A stretch of 54,427 nt of DNA from a virus. A model generated the notes under the pieces. The model did not search any database. It saw only the letters and a program-made list of their open reading frames with translations, and was not told the DNA's origin. Shown here in pieces: positions 19,333 to 27,706 of the stretch (within the stretch, counting starts at the first letter, position 1; every line of letters begins with the position of its first letter). The stretch covers positions 1-54,427 of IMG/VR virus record IMGVR_UViG_3300002138_000052; one strand, 5' to 3'. A program made the translations under genes and the position numbers.

Positions 19333-19679
19333 ACACAGTTGATAAATATACATTTGGAAATACTACGTCGGCCATAAATTTGGCCGACATTCTGACCAAA
19401 GAAAATAATCCAAAACTACTTGGAAAGGTAAGTTCGGTGTTGTCACGGGTCAACCGATACATTAATCTGATTGACTGTGGGTTGGAAAAAACTGATGATA
19501 GGAAAGTCATTCTCCAAATGGTCAAGAATGCAATCATATCGGAGATAGATGAAAAAGAGTGGCCGAAGTCGGTTAAAACACATGTCAAATTGATGGTTAC
19601 AACAAATTATCGAAAAGCCTTTCATGGAGAACCTGATAGAAATGATTTAACCAGAAAATTACAAAAGACTAGAAAATGA
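19329..19679 (+). CDS. Hypothetical protein, 116 aa
   Basis: Overlaps the previous stop by ATGA and the next start likewise, so it is part of a coupled operon. Helical and basic C-terminus. No motif recognised. Confidence 0.6.
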   Translation: MNTVDKYTFGNTTSAINLADILTKENNPKLLGKVSSVLSRVNRYINLIDCGLEKTDDRKVILQMVKNAIISEIDEKEWPKSVKTHVKLMVTTNYRKAFHGEPDRNDLTRKLQKTRK

Positions 19680-19972
19680 AATCAAGAGAATATACCGAAG
19701 AGGAAGTAAGAAAAATGTTTTTGAACCACATTCGAGGTCTGGCTGCATATTGGGATAGTGTTGAAGGTAGAACATCACGGGAGAAATTAGATGGGTTGGC
19801 ATTTTCAATTTTGGTTATGTTAGATGGTGGAAGTGCGTTGCCCGGATTTGATGTGTCACCAAGTCCTCATCCAAGTGACAAGGAATTTCACATTGACGAG
19901 GGAACAAATTATTTCCCAAGTGACGGAGAGTGTCAAATTGCCGGTTGTTTACACGAAGAATACCATAAGTAG
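19676..19972 (+). CDS. Conserved hypothetical protein
   Basis: 98 aa, starts with an ATGA overlap. N-terminal helix with EEEVRKMFLNHIRG, middle LAFSILVMLDGG, C-terminal C-x4-C-x-H (CQIAGCLHEEYH). I recognise it as a recurrent phage/bacterial hypothetical. It ends in TAG and the next CDS follows in the same frame 3 nt later; the family normally seems to end here, so this TAG is probably a true stop. Confidence 0.65.
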   Translation: MKSREYTEEEVRKMFLNHIRGLAAYWDSVEGRTSREKLDGLAFSILVMLDGGSALPGFDVSPSPHPSDKEFHIDEGTNYFPSDGECQIAGCLHEEYHK

Positions 19973-19975
19973 ACT

Positions 19976-20284
19976 ATGATAGAGTATCCATCAATTATCA
20001 ATTCAAGTAAAGCTCCACGGGGAAACTGTGTCGCTTTCGTGAAGTATGATGGGTCGAATTTTAGAGCCAAATATACTCAAAAACAGGGATTTAATCTATT
20101 TGGTTCACGTCGAGAATTGATTGACGAATCACACAAATTTTTGGGGGAGTCGGTGACTATATTCAAGAAGAAATATGCCAGTACCCTCACCGACTTCTTC
20201 AAGAAAGATAAAGAACTGCGTAATGAAAGAGAAATCATCGTTTTTGGTGAATTTTTCACCGAAAGATTTACCGAATTATTTTAA
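19976..20284 (+). pseudogene. N-terminal fragment of an RNA ligase (Rnl2-like)
   Basis: 102 aa. AFVKYDGSNFRAKY contains nucleotidyltransferase motif I (K-x-D-G, adenylated Lys), followed by FGSRRELI and EIIVFGEFF (motif III-like). This is the start of a T4 Rnl2-type RNA ligase, but the frame stops after motif III; motifs IV and V and the C-terminal domain are missing and are not found downstream. Likely a truncated remnant. Confidence 0.6.
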
Positions 20285-20288
20285 ATTT

Positions 20289-20774
20289 ATGAAATTACAA
20301 TCAACAGACGAGTGTAAACAGTTTTTGAGTGACCATTATGGGTTAGCCGTTAATGGTTGGAAACGAGTATCGAAATCGGGAGATAAAAAAGAATCGACTC
20401 GAATCTTTACTCACAAAGATTCAAAATTTCGATACCAAGTAATTACCGTGGGAGATTACTTTTTCTCCGTGTCACCAATCGTAGAATTACCAGTATTTAC
20501 TACCGAGGAATTGAAAAAGGCTGCGAAGGGAATTAAACACTGTGGGGATTATTGTCATTTTTACTTCAATCGAAAACTTGGAGAATTGTATATTTCTATG
20601 GGTGATGGAGATTGTGCGGGTGAGGAAGAAAATGGAACCTCGACATATGAAGAAATCGTTGAAATGGTCAAAGATTTGAAAGGTGTCAAAACCATCACTG
20701 TTGAGGCCGAATGTAATCCCGACACAGATAGTGGAGAATGGGTTAGGATTGAGGGTACATTTGGAACCACATAA
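20289..20774 (+). CDS. Hypothetical protein, 161 aa
   Basis: From the ATG at 20289, 4 nt after the ligase fragment. Contains an acidic GDGDCAGEEENG segment and alternating strands. No family recognised. Confidence 0.55.
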   Translation: MKLQSTDECKQFLSDHYGLAVNGWKRVSKSGDKKESTRIFTHKDSKFRYQVITVGDYFFSVSPIVELPVFTTEELKKAAKGIKHCGDYCHFYFNRKLGELYISMGDGDCAGEEENGTSTYEEIVEMVKDLKGVKTITVEAECNPDTDSGEWVRIEGTFGTT

Positions 20775-20886
20775 ACATGGAACGTGGACTTTCTACACCT
20801 TTGACGAAGCTCTAAAGTTACCATTAATGGTTAGTACGGACGATATTTTGAGACATTTGATTAAGAAAAATTATGAGGCCAAGTAA
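20731..20886 (+). CDS. Possible small protein, start uncertain
   Basis: An open frame ends at 20886, overlapping the next ATG. The residues GTWTFYTFDEALKLPLMV and DDILRHLIKKN look protein-like, but only GTG/TTG starts are available. Low confidence. Confidence 0.3.
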   Translation: MENGLGLRVHLEPHKHGTWTFYTFDEALKLPLMVSTDDILRHLIKKNYEAK

Positions 20887-21574
20887 GATATTTATTGTCA
20901 GGCACGGTGAAAGTGAAGGAAACATAGATAAGAGTGTATATGGCACAAAGCCTGATTATGCGGTTAGATTGACACCCAAGGGTATCGAACAGTCGTTTGA
21001 GGCTGGAAAGTCCTTGGTAAGTCGAATGGTTGATAATGGTGAGGGAAAGAAAAACTGCATCATCTACCACAGTCCATATATACGTGCGATTGAGACAACC
21101 AACCACATTATTCGAGGAATGAAGCCGGATGTTGTTCTTACTAGAGACATGGTTATAGAAGAACCACGGTTGAGAGAACAGGAATGGCACTCGACTACTC
21201 CGTTGAGTGACTATACCAAACAAGCCGAGTCGGATAGAGTTGGTTACGGTATATTTCACTATCAGTTTCCATTTGGTGAAAGTTGTGCGCACGTCTTTGA
21301 TAGATTGTGCGGATATGTCACAGATATGGGACTTTCTTTTCAACAGTCGTCGAAATTTCCACCGAATCTCATAATTGTTACTCATGGTATGACTATGAGA
21401 GTGTTGTTAATGAAAATTTTCGGTAAAACTGTGAGTGAGTTTGAAACGTGGAGGAATCCACACAATTGTCAGATTTTGGAATTGACGAAGGAAAAGGTTC
21501 ATTATCACTTTGATTTTGAGACTCTAAGAAAACGTCCGTTGGCTCACGAACATAGTTTACAGATTGAAGTATGA
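20873..21574 (+). CDS. Histidine phosphatase-family protein (PGM-like)
   Basis: 233 aa. IFIVRHGESEGN is the RHG phosphohistidine motif near residue 10. SPYIRAIETT supplies the conserved Arg, LREQEW the acid region, and VTHGMTMRVLL the second catalytic His. Complete for the phosphoglycerate mutase-like superfamily; substrate unknown (nucleotide or sugar phosphates are common). ATGA overlap with the next gene. Confidence 0.85.
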   Translation: MRPSKIFIVRHGESEGNIDKSVYGTKPDYAVRLTPKGIEQSFEAGKSLVSRMVDNGEGKKNCIIYHSPYIRAIETTNHIIRGMKPDVVLTRDMVIEEPRLREQEWHSTTPLSDYTKQAESDRVGYGIFHYQFPFGESCAHVFDRLCGYVTDMGLSFQQSSKFPPNLIIVTHGMTMRVLLMKIFGKTVSEFETWRNPHNCQILELTKEKVHYHFDFETLRKRPLAHEHSLQIEV

Positions 21575-21990
21575 AAACTTGGACACAAATTATAACAAAT
21601 ACCCTTGACCAACAACGAGTCCGTCGTTGGTCAAATGTATTCTGGGCGATTGATTTACATGACAGTGTAATCACCGGTAAGTATAATAGATTCAATCAGG
21701 GGTCTACTCTTTACCCTTATGCCAAGGAGACATTGGACCTATTGTATAATAGTCCAATACACCGAACGACTCTATGGACGTCCAGTTACAAAGACTCGGC
21801 TCAAGAGGTAATTCATCGGTTTGATTTGAAATTTCACTATTTTAACGCAAATCCAGAGTGTCCTAATGATGAATTGTGCGATTTTGGTTCCAAATTCTAC
21901 TTTAACTTCCTAATTGACGATAAAGCAGGGTTTGATGGTAATAGTGATTGGGAAGAAATCTACAACTGTTTAAAAACGTTGTCGGTTTAA
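21571..21990 (+). CDS. HAD-superfamily phosphatase-like protein
   Basis: 139 aa, ATGA-coupled to the histidine phosphatase. FWAIDLHDSVI resembles HAD motif I (D-x-x-D variant), LWTSSYKDSA motif II and FLIDDKAGFD motif IV. Two phosphatases back to back suggest a nucleotide or phosphate-recycling step. Confidence 0.65.
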   Translation: MKTWTQIITNTLDQQRVRRWSNVFWAIDLHDSVITGKYNRFNQGSTLYPYAKETLDLLYNSPIHRTTLWTSSYKDSAQEVIHRFDLKFHYFNANPECPNDELCDFGSKFYFNFLIDDKAGFDGNSDWEEIYNCLKTLSV

Positions 21991-22002
21991 GTATAATTCC
22001 TC

Positions 22003-22010
22003 TATTTATA
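22003..22010 (+). promoter_or_regulatory. TATTTATA motif inside a small hairpin before the ATG
   Basis: TATTTATA lies 4 nt before the ATG at 22015 and forms the loop of CCTCTA/TAGAGG, which also contains the AGAGG Shine-Dalgarno. Confidence 0.35.
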
Positions 22011-22014
22011 GAGG

Positions 22015-22851
22015 ATGATTAGTCTCAAAGAATTACTATCCGAAGTTCCAGTCGATACGTTTCAAACCGTAGGTGACTTTGAAAAGGGTGCATCGTTCCA
22101 AGATAAACGGGACCGTGCATTATTAACCAACCCTATAACTCCGGTAAAAGTTAGGGATTTCTTCAAAAACACCAGTTCGGATTTCGACTTCTATTTCGTA
22201 AATTTAAAAGGTCGTCGTAAATTTGCAGAAAGAGGTAAAGTTGATGAATCCGTCATCTATGCACCCTATCCAGATGGGTTGGGTATTAAACGTGAAACTT
22301 TGGCTGGTGGTGGTATAAATGAAAACAATATCACCGTATTCTTCGTTGGTAATTCCGCAGCTGAAAAAGTTCCCATGACTTCGTGGACCATTGCACATAG
22401 ATTCGGTCATGCAATTCGATTTGAATATGGTTTTAAAGAATATGTCAAATGGTTGGAATCCCAATTCAATGAAATTTTAAAGATGTATAATGTGGGAATA
22501 AACCCACGATATGATCGTTATGGTTATCGTATCGACACTAATGTAGATTCCGCAAAAGCAAAATTATTCAATCAGGTTGGAACCATGAGAAGTGCAAGAC
22601 AAGGTGGAATTGATAGATATGCAGAGTTCTACTATGAATTATTTGCACAATATTTGAAAGATGGTAAGGTTACTCTCAATAGATTGAAAAATACCATTAA
22701 GACGGGAACTGGACCTTATGGACGTGCTGAAACCGCTTATACGAAACAGGTAGAGGTTGTAAATGATATATTGGAGGGTATTGAAAGAGATTTCTACTTC
22801 TATGCCGAAGATGCTTTGAATGGTTGCGTGGGAAATGTTTACATCATGTAA
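22015..22851 (+). CDS. Protein with virion-targeting-like N-terminus and HxxGH motif
   Basis: 278 aa. Begins MISLKELLSEV, a member of the MIKLKDLL.E N-terminal family seen in five other genes here. Near residue 125 it has WTIAHRFGHAIRFEYG, resembling a zinc-peptidase helix but with R-F-G in place of the catalytic Glu triplet, and later YAEFYYELFAQYL, a possible third-ligand helix. It may be an inactive or variant metallopeptidase-fold protein. Inference: virion internal protein. Confidence 0.6.
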   Translation: MISLKELLSEVPVDTFQTVGDFEKGASFQDKRDRALLTNPITPVKVRDFFKNTSSDFDFYFVNLKGRRKFAERGKVDESVIYAPYPDGLGIKRETLAGGGINENNITVFFVGNSAAEKVPMTSWTIAHRFGHAIRFEYGFKEYVKWLESQFNEILKMYNVGINPRYDRYGYRIDTNVDSAKAKLFNQVGTMRSARQGGIDRYAEFYYELFAQYLKDGKVTLNRLKNTIKTGTGPYGRAETAYTKQVEVVNDILEGIERDFYFYAEDALNGCVGNVYIM

Positions 22852-22857
22852 AAGGTT

Positions 22858-23169
22858 ATGATTAAATTGAGTAAATTACTAATTGAAGCTTTATCCCGAT
22901 TGAAGAAAATATCGTTGGGAGAATCCACCGACTCGAATACGGATGGGGATGAAAATTTTGATGAACATCCTGATTGGTCGCCTGGTAAAATTGTAGTTGG
23001 TTATGTTGATGGAAATTTGAACATCATAGGAAGTTCCAAACACCCCGGCCATGCTGAATTATACAACGCGGGATTAACAAAAAGAATCAACTACGCGGGG
23101 AGAATAGCATGGAGATATAATATTCTACATAAAACTTTGTTCATGTGGCAAACGACTTCTACTTCGTAA
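22858..23169 (+). CDS. Protein with MIKLSKLLIE N-terminus and GYVDG domain
   Basis: 103 aa. The N-terminal targeting-like peptide is followed by an acidic linker and KIVVGYVDGNLNIIGSSK...HAELYNAG. It ends in TAA, but the same frame continues through 23194-23622 with a second GYIDNYGK domain, so a longer ancestral protein has probably been broken. Confidence 0.5.
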   Translation: MIKLSKLLIEALSRLKKISLGESTDSNTDGDENFDEHPDWSPGKIVVGYVDGNLNIIGSSKHPGHAELYNAGLTKRINYAGRIAWRYNILHKTLFMWQTTSTS

Positions 23170-23202
23170 CAACGTGATGCAATAAAAAGTTATTTGTTAA
23201 AA

Positions 23203-23622
23203 ATGAACCCATCATATAAAATTGAAGATATACAGTCTTTGGCTAGTTTTGAACCAAATTCTTATGAGAGTCAAGCAGCTCAATATTTGTCGCATGGTGG
23301 ATATTCTGGTTATGAACAAAAACCCGTTAAACCGGAAAAAACCAGAACATATTCCTATGACCCAAATATGGATGCAATTGCATAGTCATTGGTTGATATT
23401 AAGTGGATTTTAGGATATATTGACAATTATGGAAAAGTCCATTATAAGGTTGTCAAGAAACAAGATACGGTGGATAATCACAATGGACTGTGGCCCGGAC
23501 CAAAACAACGTAAGTGGAGATGGTTACCTGAAAAACCAAATCATATCAATGCCTATGGTGATGAATTGGATGTAGAGGATCAAGATGTGATATGGAGAAT
23601 AATAGACCGATATAAAGTATGA
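23203..23622 (+). CDS. Continuation ORF with in-frame TAG and GYID domain
   Basis: From the ATG at 23203 the frame runs to a TAG at 23383-23385 and on to TGA at 23622. After the TAG comes WILGYIDNYGKVHYK...NGLWPGPKQRKWRW, resembling the GYVDG domain of the upstream ORF (same frame). Either amber readthrough links the parts or the gene is decayed. ATGA overlap with the following gene indicates the downstream part is still within the operon. Confidence 0.45.
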
Positions 23623-24425
23623 TTAAACTCAAAGATATTTTAGAGAGTGTGGGAATTGACGATGGTGAAGTCAAATTTGATTTGATGAATGACCATCCGA
23701 ACGACCCACTCAAGACATTCATCAATTCCAAACAGAATAGATTTGAACCAGTCAGTGCATTTCGATTGACAAATGTTTACTATGCGTATCGGTTTACTCC
23801 ATACACCCAACAAGTTAAAATGTATGGTGACAAAAACGCATTAACCAGAGATGAGTGGAATGATAAAATCAATGCAATTAGAACGGATATAAAGGCGTAT
23901 AAGAACCCCAATACGGTTACGAATGTCAATACCATGATTGATACCTCGTTGTTGAGATTTGAGAGAGTTGCTAAATTATCAAGCTTCGATACCATTATCC
24001 CACTCAAATCCTCATCGGTGTTGAACGACGTTATTGCAGAAAAGATAAGCAAGAAAACCAATGCTAAGGTGTTATCAGACATTATCGTAAAAAACACGTT
24101 AAAGAACGTTAAGTTGAGTATTCCAAGTTCCGAAACGAGTGATAAGACGAAAGAATATTTGGCAACAATTGATAAACGATTCGCTAAAATGCCGGATGAG
24201 GAATTCAAGAGTAAGATGATAAAAGCTAGCTTTAGACGATATGTGTCAAACTTCCTAAAGTATAAAAACGACCCGAATTTGGTCAAAGAATATATCGCTG
24301 GTAAAAATATTCTAATTATCGACGATACGTTGGGTGAAGGTGCAACTCTCGCTGAACTACGTCGGTTAATTATGGAATATAACCCAAAATCTATCACATT
24401 CTACGTCTTTTTGAAAGACTATTAA
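23619..24425 (+). CDS. Phosphoribosyltransferase-like protein with MIKLKDILE N-terminus
   Basis: 268 aa. Near the C-terminus ILIIDDTLGEGATLAE is the classical PRPP-binding loop of type I phosphoribosyltransferases (two acidic residues, then T-x-G-x-T-L). N-terminal MIKLKDILESV belongs to the shared peptide family. ATGA-coupled upstream. Substrate base unknown; possible nucleotide salvage enzyme, perhaps packaged. Confidence 0.7.
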   Translation: MIKLKDILESVGIDDGEVKFDLMNDHPNDPLKTFINSKQNRFEPVSAFRLTNVYYAYRFTPYTQQVKMYGDKNALTRDEWNDKINAIRTDIKAYKNPNTVTNVNTMIDTSLLRFERVAKLSSFDTIIPLKSSSVLNDVIAEKISKKTNAKVLSDIIVKNTLKNVKLSIPSSETSDKTKEYLATIDKRFAKMPDEEFKSKMIKASFRRYVSNFLKYKNDPNLVKEYIAGKNILIIDDTLGEGATLAELRRLIMEYNPKSITFYVFLKDY

Positions 24426-24428
24426 ACC

Positions 24429-24827
24429 ATGATTAAATTAAAAGACCTTATACAAGAAGGGTGGATTGATGAGGTATCCACGACCACTCGTAGTTTTCGT
24501 CAAATTCATCAAGATGAAGATCCTTCTGGACAAAGACACGATTTGAGATTAACATGTGTCGAATGTGGAACTACCTCGACATGTAGATGTAGGAAACCAA
24601 AGAGAGAATTTAAGGGTTTATGTGATACGTGTGCTAAGGTCGATGAAAATAACGATTTTCTGGCCAAATTTGGAGTCGGTCCAAAATACAAAGCTCCCGA
24701 ACCAGTAAAACGTAAATGTCCTAAATGTAATAAAGAAAATGCGGTTGTGAGAGAAAGTCATGCCGATACTGACATGAATGAAATGGTATTGGAATGTCCT
24801 GACTGTGGTTGTGAGGTAAGTTTATGA
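24429..24827 (+). CDS. Multi-zinc-ribbon protein with MIKLKDLIQE N-terminus
   Basis: 132 aa. After the MIKLKDLIQE peptide come CVECGTTSTCRCRK, CDTCAK, then RKCPKCNKEN and LECPDCGCEV: about four CxxC pairs, two zinc ribbons. Likely nucleic-acid or protein binding. ATGA overlap with the CCA-adding enzyme gene. Confidence 0.65.
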   Translation: MIKLKDLIQEGWIDEVSTTTRSFRQIHQDEDPSGQRHDLRLTCVECGTTSTCRCRKPKREFKGLCDTCAKVDENNDFLAKFGVGPKYKAPEPVKRKCPKCNKENAVVRESHADTDMNEMVLECPDCGCEVSL

Positions 24828-26275
24828 TTAAGATGAAAGATTTAGTTATGGAAGGTGCGAAGGAAAATGCTGCGTTAGATTACTTGAGTCAGTTGGTCCA
24901 AAGTGGACCATTCAAAAACCGAGTATATCTGGCGGGTGGTGCCGTGCGTGATATGGAATTGGGTAAAGACCCAAAAGACCTAGATGTAGTGGTAACGGGT
25001 GGTATTGACGCAGGCATGGAGTTTGCGAAGTGGGCAACGCAACATATGGGGAATTTCAAGGATGGTAGTAATCCTGTCTTATTTCCGACGTATGGAACGG
25101 CTAAATTTACATTATCTGGTATCACGCACAAGGATATTGATTTGAGTGACGTCGATATTGAGGCGGTTGCAACTCGTAAGGAGAAATACACGGCTGGTAG
25201 TCGTAAACCAGAGGTTAGTGCTGGTGACTTGGAAGATGATGTAAATCGTCGTGATTTCACTGTCAACAGTTTGTTGAAAGATTTGACGACGGGTGAAATC
25301 TTGGATTTGACTGGTAAAGGTAAAGAGGACATTAAACGTGGTGTGGTTCAAACACCACTGAATCCTGATGTCATCTTCTCCGAAGACCCACTGCGTATTT
25401 TGAGAGCGGCACGATTTGCGGTCAAGTATAATTGGGATTTACCAATGTTCATGATTCGGGCAATGAAACGAAATGCACCTCAGTTAAAGAATATCAGTTT
25501 TGAACGTATCCGTGATGAATTGGATAAGATGTTATTGACGACTTCCCCACACCGTGCAATCAAGTTGTTGAAGGTGACGGGTGTTCTTGATTATGTCATT
25601 CCAGAGTTCAAGGATGCGTATAAAATGACGCAGAACAAGTATCATACTGCGACGGTATTCAATCATACGTTGGACGTGTTATCCAACACACAATCGAATA
25701 GTTTGATTTCTCGTATTGGTGCATTATTGCACGATATTGGTAAGACGGCTACACGAACGGTGGTAGATAACGAAGTTCATTTCTATGCACACGAAATGGT
25801 TGGTGCAAAAATGGCTGAGAAGATTCTTACCCGTTTGAAGTATCCACGGGAAATCATTGATGCGGTTGTTTTGGGTGTTCGTAACCACATGCGTTTGAAA
25901 CAGTCGGGTGAAGAAGGAGAGAAAATTTCCGACAAAGCCCTACGTAAAATTACGGTGGAATTACAACCTCATTTACATGACATTTTGAGTATTATCCAAG
26001 CTGATAACTTGGCTCATGCTCCGGGTCATCAAATGCCAAATCAAATTCCGAATATCATCAAACGTATTGAACAGTTGATGAATACCATTCCTGTTAAGGG
26101 TCAGAAATTACCTGTCACGGGTGAGGACTTGAAGGCCATGGGAATTCCTACTGGACCATTATACAAAGAGTTGTTGGACTTGGTGAGAGACAAGAGATTG
26201 GAAACACCAAACGCAACAAAAGAAGAGTATTTAGAGTTGATTAAGAACTACCTGTCAACGAAGAATCCTCAATAA
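24824..26275 (+). CDS. cca: tRNA nucleotidyltransferase (CCA-adding enzyme) with HD domain
   Basis: 483 aa. VYLAGGAVRDMELGKDPKDLDVVV is the class II nucleotidyltransferase head with the catalytic D-x-D; RRDFTVNSLL and DPLRILRAARFA are the conserved nucleobase-recognition and neck motifs. An HD domain follows (ALLHDIGKTAT, then H-E and H-x-R-L). The enzyme adds or repairs the 3' CCA, matching the many tRNAs here that lack an encoded CCA. Unusually, it starts with MIKMKDLVMEGAK, the peptide shared with neighbouring genes, suggesting virion packaging. Confidence 0.92.
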   Translation: MIKMKDLVMEGAKENAALDYLSQLVQSGPFKNRVYLAGGAVRDMELGKDPKDLDVVVTGGIDAGMEFAKWATQHMGNFKDGSNPVLFPTYGTAKFTLSGITHKDIDLSDVDIEAVATRKEKYTAGSRKPEVSAGDLEDDVNRRDFTVNSLLKDLTTGEILDLTGKGKEDIKRGVVQTPLNPDVIFSEDPLRILRAARFAVKYNWDLPMFMIRAMKRNAPQLKNISFERIRDELDKMLLTTSPHRAIKLLKVTGVLDYVIPEFKDAYKMTQNKYHTATVFNHTLDVLSNTQSNSLISRIGALLHDIGKTATRTVVDNEVHFYAHEMVGAKMAEKILTRLKYPREIIDAVVLGVRNHMRLKQSGEEGEKISDKALRKITVELQPHLHDILSIIQADNLAHAPGHQMPNQIPNIIKRIEQLMNTIPVKGQKLPVTGEDLKAMGIPTGPLYKELLDLVRDKRLETPNATKEEYLELIKNYLSTKNPQ

Positions 26276-26279
26276 TAGT

Positions 26280-26417
26280 CTATTTAAAAAGGCTGAAAAG
26301 CCATTTAATAAACTCGACTATTTGAACTAAAATAAACACAATCGCCATAATGAAGAACGTAACTGTTGTCATTATGGCGATAAACGTGCAGTAAAGAAAT
26401 ATCAGTAAATAAATCAT
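26280..26417 (-). CDS. Small membrane protein, 45 aa (minus strand)
   Basis: A hydrophobic ORF (starts MIYLLIFLYCTFIAIMTTVT) translationally coupled by ATGA to the minus-strand gene 26414-26614. Nearly the whole length is membrane-like and it ends WLFSLFK then TAG. The coding sequence contains an 11-bp inverted repeat TCGCCATAATG/CATTATGGCGA (~26342-26382). Confidence 0.5.
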   Translation of the reverse strand: MIYLLIFLYCTFIAIMTTVTFFIMAIVFILVQIVEFIKWLFSLFK

Positions 26418-26614
26418 GGGGATACGATTTCAATTTTGGATTTCTTCTTTTCGATAAATGCTTCATCCATGAGATATTGGACTAATCTATCGGATGTGGA
26501 TTTGAAGTCGTAAAATGGAATATTTTCGTCGTTAAAGATTCTGACCTTACCTTCGTAAATATGAATCTTCACACCCATTAGTGTAATTTCCTCGTAGTTA
26601 TCAGTTTTCTTCAT
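26414..26614 (-). CDS. Hypothetical protein, 66 aa (minus strand)
   Basis: Acidic/basic mixed small protein (GVKIHIYEGKVRIF segment), first of a two-gene minus-strand unit. A Shine-Dalgarno-like GGAG stretch is not obvious. No family recognised. Confidence 0.55.
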   Translation of the reverse strand: MKKTDNYEEITLMGVKIHIYEGKVRIFNDENIPFYDFKSTSDRLVQYLMDEAFIEKKKSKIEIVSP

Positions 26615-26701
26615 ACTTCAAATGTATATACAGGAGAGGTGAGATAGTCAAGGTTATTATGACTCTCTATTTGATAAATAGAAACAGTTAAACCAAATGT
26701 A

Positions 26702-26729
26702 TTGACTTTGTGAAAAAAACTTCTATGAT
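26702..26729 (+). promoter_or_regulatory. Sigma70-like promoter
   Basis: TTGACT, 16-nt spacer, TATGAT; predicted start at 26735-26736, exactly the ATG of the next gene (leaderless). Confidence 0.7.
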
Positions 26730-26735
26730 ACAGAA

Positions 26736-27074
26736 ATGATTTACACGATTACTCGTTTATGTCCAATTGTTAGATGGTATCTCAATGAAGAGGAAGATAG
26801 ATTCTTCAAGAGGGAAAGATATGAACACGACTGCGTTGGTTACTTTAATTACTTCTCGGATGCGATAGAATTTGTAGAGAGTGACGCTGGTAGAGAATTG
26901 GTGGAGTGTCTTTATGACTATTTGGTGATTGAAAGTTGTTTAGAAGGAATTCAACGTTATTCACCATCTGACTACAATCAATGGTGGTATAAATACAACG
27001 ATGTATCTAAAAAGTGGGAGTATGTCGAGGAAACTCCCAAACAATTTTATGGAACGGTTGGATTTGCGATGTGA
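26736..27074 (+). CDS. Hypothetical protein, 112 aa
   Basis: Aromatic-rich acidic protein (YNQWWYKYNDVSKKWEYVEE near the C-terminus). Expressed from its own leaderless promoter. No family recognised. Confidence 0.6.
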   Translation: MIYTITRLCPIVRWYLNEEEDRFFKRERYEHDCVGYFNYFSDAIEFVESDAGRELVECLYDYLVIESCLEGIQRYSPSDYNQWWYKYNDVSKKWEYVEETPKQFYGTVGFAM

Positions 27075-27130
27075 GATAAGGCAACCATATCAGTTTTGAA
27101 AAAGAATACAATCAATGGATACAGTCTGAA

Positions 27131-27706
27131 ATGTATGACCGTATAAAACAGATTTATAAGAAAAATAAATATGCACATTATCATACATTTAAACACATTG
27201 AAAACTGCCTTCATTTGTTAGAGACTCATCCAAAGTTAAAACAACTCGACAGTCCATTAATGCGTTGGGCCATCATATTCCACGACCATGTATATGACCC
27301 AAGAGACAGTGATAACGAAATTAAGAGTGCAATGATGTCCCGAATAAATTTGGAATTTTACTTTCGTGATAATCTGGAAATTCGAGAAATGGCGAAGTAT
27401 CTTGCTAGGTTAATCAGAGTGACGGATCATAAAAAAAGTGAATTCGCATTGGATGACAACATGAAAGCTTTGTTGGATATTGATTTATCCATATTGGGGT
27501 CTGAACCAAGGAAATATCTGACATACAGTAAACAGATTCGGAAAGAGTATGCACACGTTCCCCACAATGCGTATAATGAGGGACGTATCGCAGTTTTAAA
27601 ATCATTTTTGAATCGTGAAAGAATTTATCATTTCCTTCTTGAATTAGAGGGACCAGCTAGAAAGAATATACAAAATGAAATCGTGCGTTTATCCGGGCAG
27701 TTTTGA
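27131..27706 (+). CDS. HD-superfamily phosphohydrolase
   Basis: 191 aa. HYHTFKHIENCL supplies the first His, IIFHDHVYDP the HD pair, DNEIKSA and VTDHKK further metal ligands, LLDIDLSILG and IRKEYAHVP the remaining family motifs: the layout of the HD predicted metal-dependent phosphohydrolases (COG4339-like). Substrate probably a nucleotide. Overlaps the CoA gene by 32 nt. Confidence 0.8.
   Translation: MYDRIKQIYKKNKYAHYHTFKHIENCLHLLETHPKLKQLDSPLMRWAIIFHDHVYDPRDSDNEIKSAMMSRINLEFYFRDNLEIREMAKYLARLIRVTDHKKSEFALDDNMKALLDIDLSILGSEPRKYLTYSKQIRKEYAHVPHNAYNEGRIAVLKSFLNRERIYHFLLELEGPARKNIQNEIVRLSGQF

Noticed and set aside
23167-23202. TAA readthrough joining 22858-23169 to 23194-23622
   Set aside because: No ochre suppressor tRNA was found and TAA is the commonest stop, so the shared frame is more likely gene decay than recoding.
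26342-26382. Bidirectional terminator between 24824-26275 and 26414-26614
   Set aside because: The 11-bp inverted repeat lacks T-runs and lies inside a plausible minus-strand membrane-protein ORF, so it is noted there rather than called as a terminator.
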